In this document: positions 63,746-64,000 of the stretch, piece by piece
Numbering within the stretch: the first letter of the stretch is position 1
How the letters are laid out: each line of letters begins with the position of its first letter
Notes under the pieces: model-generated
What the model was told of the DNA's origin: nothing
Databases searched by the model: none
Seen by the model: only the letters and a program-made list of their open reading frames with translations
Source of the DNA: Legionella shakespearei DSM 23087
Lineage (GTDB): Bacteria > Pseudomonadota > Gammaproteobacteria > Legionellales > Legionellaceae
Direction of reading: 5' to 3'
Assembly: GCF_000373765.1 (NCBI RefSeq)
Contig: NZ_KB892381.1
Span: 113,321 to 177,320, forward strand
DNA length: 64,000 nucleotides
Made by a program: the position numbers and the translations under genes

Positions 63746-64000
63746 ATGAATTTTGCTCTAATATTAGTCGTATTATCTTTTGTCAGTGGATTTATCTATT
63801 TACTGGATCTCATCTTCTGGGCTAAAAAGCGTGGACCGGATCAAAAGCCCGGACGTATTATTGAATACTCGCGTTCTTTTTTCCCGGTGTTTTTCATTGT
63901 ATTGTTATTACGTTCCTTTTTAATAGAGCCTTTTCGCATACCCTCTGGTTCGTTAGAGCCAACCTTACTGGTTGGGGATTTTGTTGCCGTTAACAAGTAT
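63746..64000 (+). CDS. lepB: Signal peptidase I, N-terminal part (cut by window end)
   Basis: The first 85 codons of signal peptidase I. Two membrane helices (about 3-22 and 47-62) are followed by the catalytic-Ser block RIPSGSLEPTLLVGDF. The usual Met after the catalytic Ser is Leu here (SGSL instead of SGSM). The ATG has AGGA upstream. It removes signal peptides of exported proteins, including the type II cargo. The lysine part of the dyad lies beyond the window. Confidence 0.93.
   Translation, partial: MNFALILVVLSFVSGFIYLLDLIFWAKKRGPDQKPGRIIEYSRSFFPVFFIVLLLRSFLIEPFRIPSGSLEPTLLVGDFVAVNKY

Overview
The window reads as a chromosomal segment of a Legionella species, probably not L. pneumophila itself. 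The reasons are the low-GC gamma-proteobacterial codon use, type II secretion genes gspL/gspM, the dgt and lepA-lepB neighbourhood, a Kdo hydroxylase, a Pht-type MFS transporter, and above all several genes that look like Dot/Icm effectors: a SidB/SdbC-like lipase, a VipD-like patatin and a YlfB/LegC2-like coiled-coil membrane protein. Species cannot be named from sequence reading alone.

Layout. 1-4013: a minus-strand MoxR ATPase / DUF58 / transglutaminase operon. 4186-11149: three effector-like genes (lipase, SGNH hydrolase, and a 1429-residue protein with two papain-like modules). 11253-15713: housekeeping genes (Kef-type antiporter, YchJ, a GST-like protein, Kdo hydroxylase). 16087-16722: an orphan small gene. 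16982-25977: a four-gene MdtABC/TolC-like efflux operon, followed by a 202-bp tandem repeat. 26788-31964: a secreted protein, an orphan, a ClC channel, a beta-barrel and a protein of 27-residue repeats. 32035-33649: a Pht-type transporter preceded by a short valine-rich ORF and a stem-loop, which looks like an attenuation leader. 33861-34966: an Xre/RES toxin-antitoxin pair. 35144-40370: a TPR protein, a small membrane protein, a patatin, a membrane/coiled-coil protein and a small secreted protein. 40578-42266: a secreted UbiC-like protein and decayed flagellar genes (fliO, fliP). 42464-50913: orphans, an ankyrin-RasGEF protein, a YlfB-like protein, UPF0114 and a glycine-rich membrane protein. 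51066-55638: a TMEM43-like protein, an amino-acid permease and a caspase/C80-like protease. 55895-56214: one tRNA-Ala and two tRNA-Glu. 56413-64000: dgt, a SPOR lipoprotein, gspM/gspL, mltB, lepA and the start of lepB.

The intergenic spaces are crowded with at least seven families of short palindromic repeats, labelled A to G here, with arms of about 14-45 bp. They sit mostly just past gene 3' ends, and in two places they supply the last codons of a gene. I saw no transposase, rRNA, CRISPR array or prophage.

Functionally the window mixes core envelope/translation genes with a dispersed set of host-directed proteins: lipid hydrolases, papain-like and caspase-like proteases, a Ras exchange factor and a SNARE-like protein. 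The most novel-looking item is the valine-rich leader in front of the nutrient transporter.
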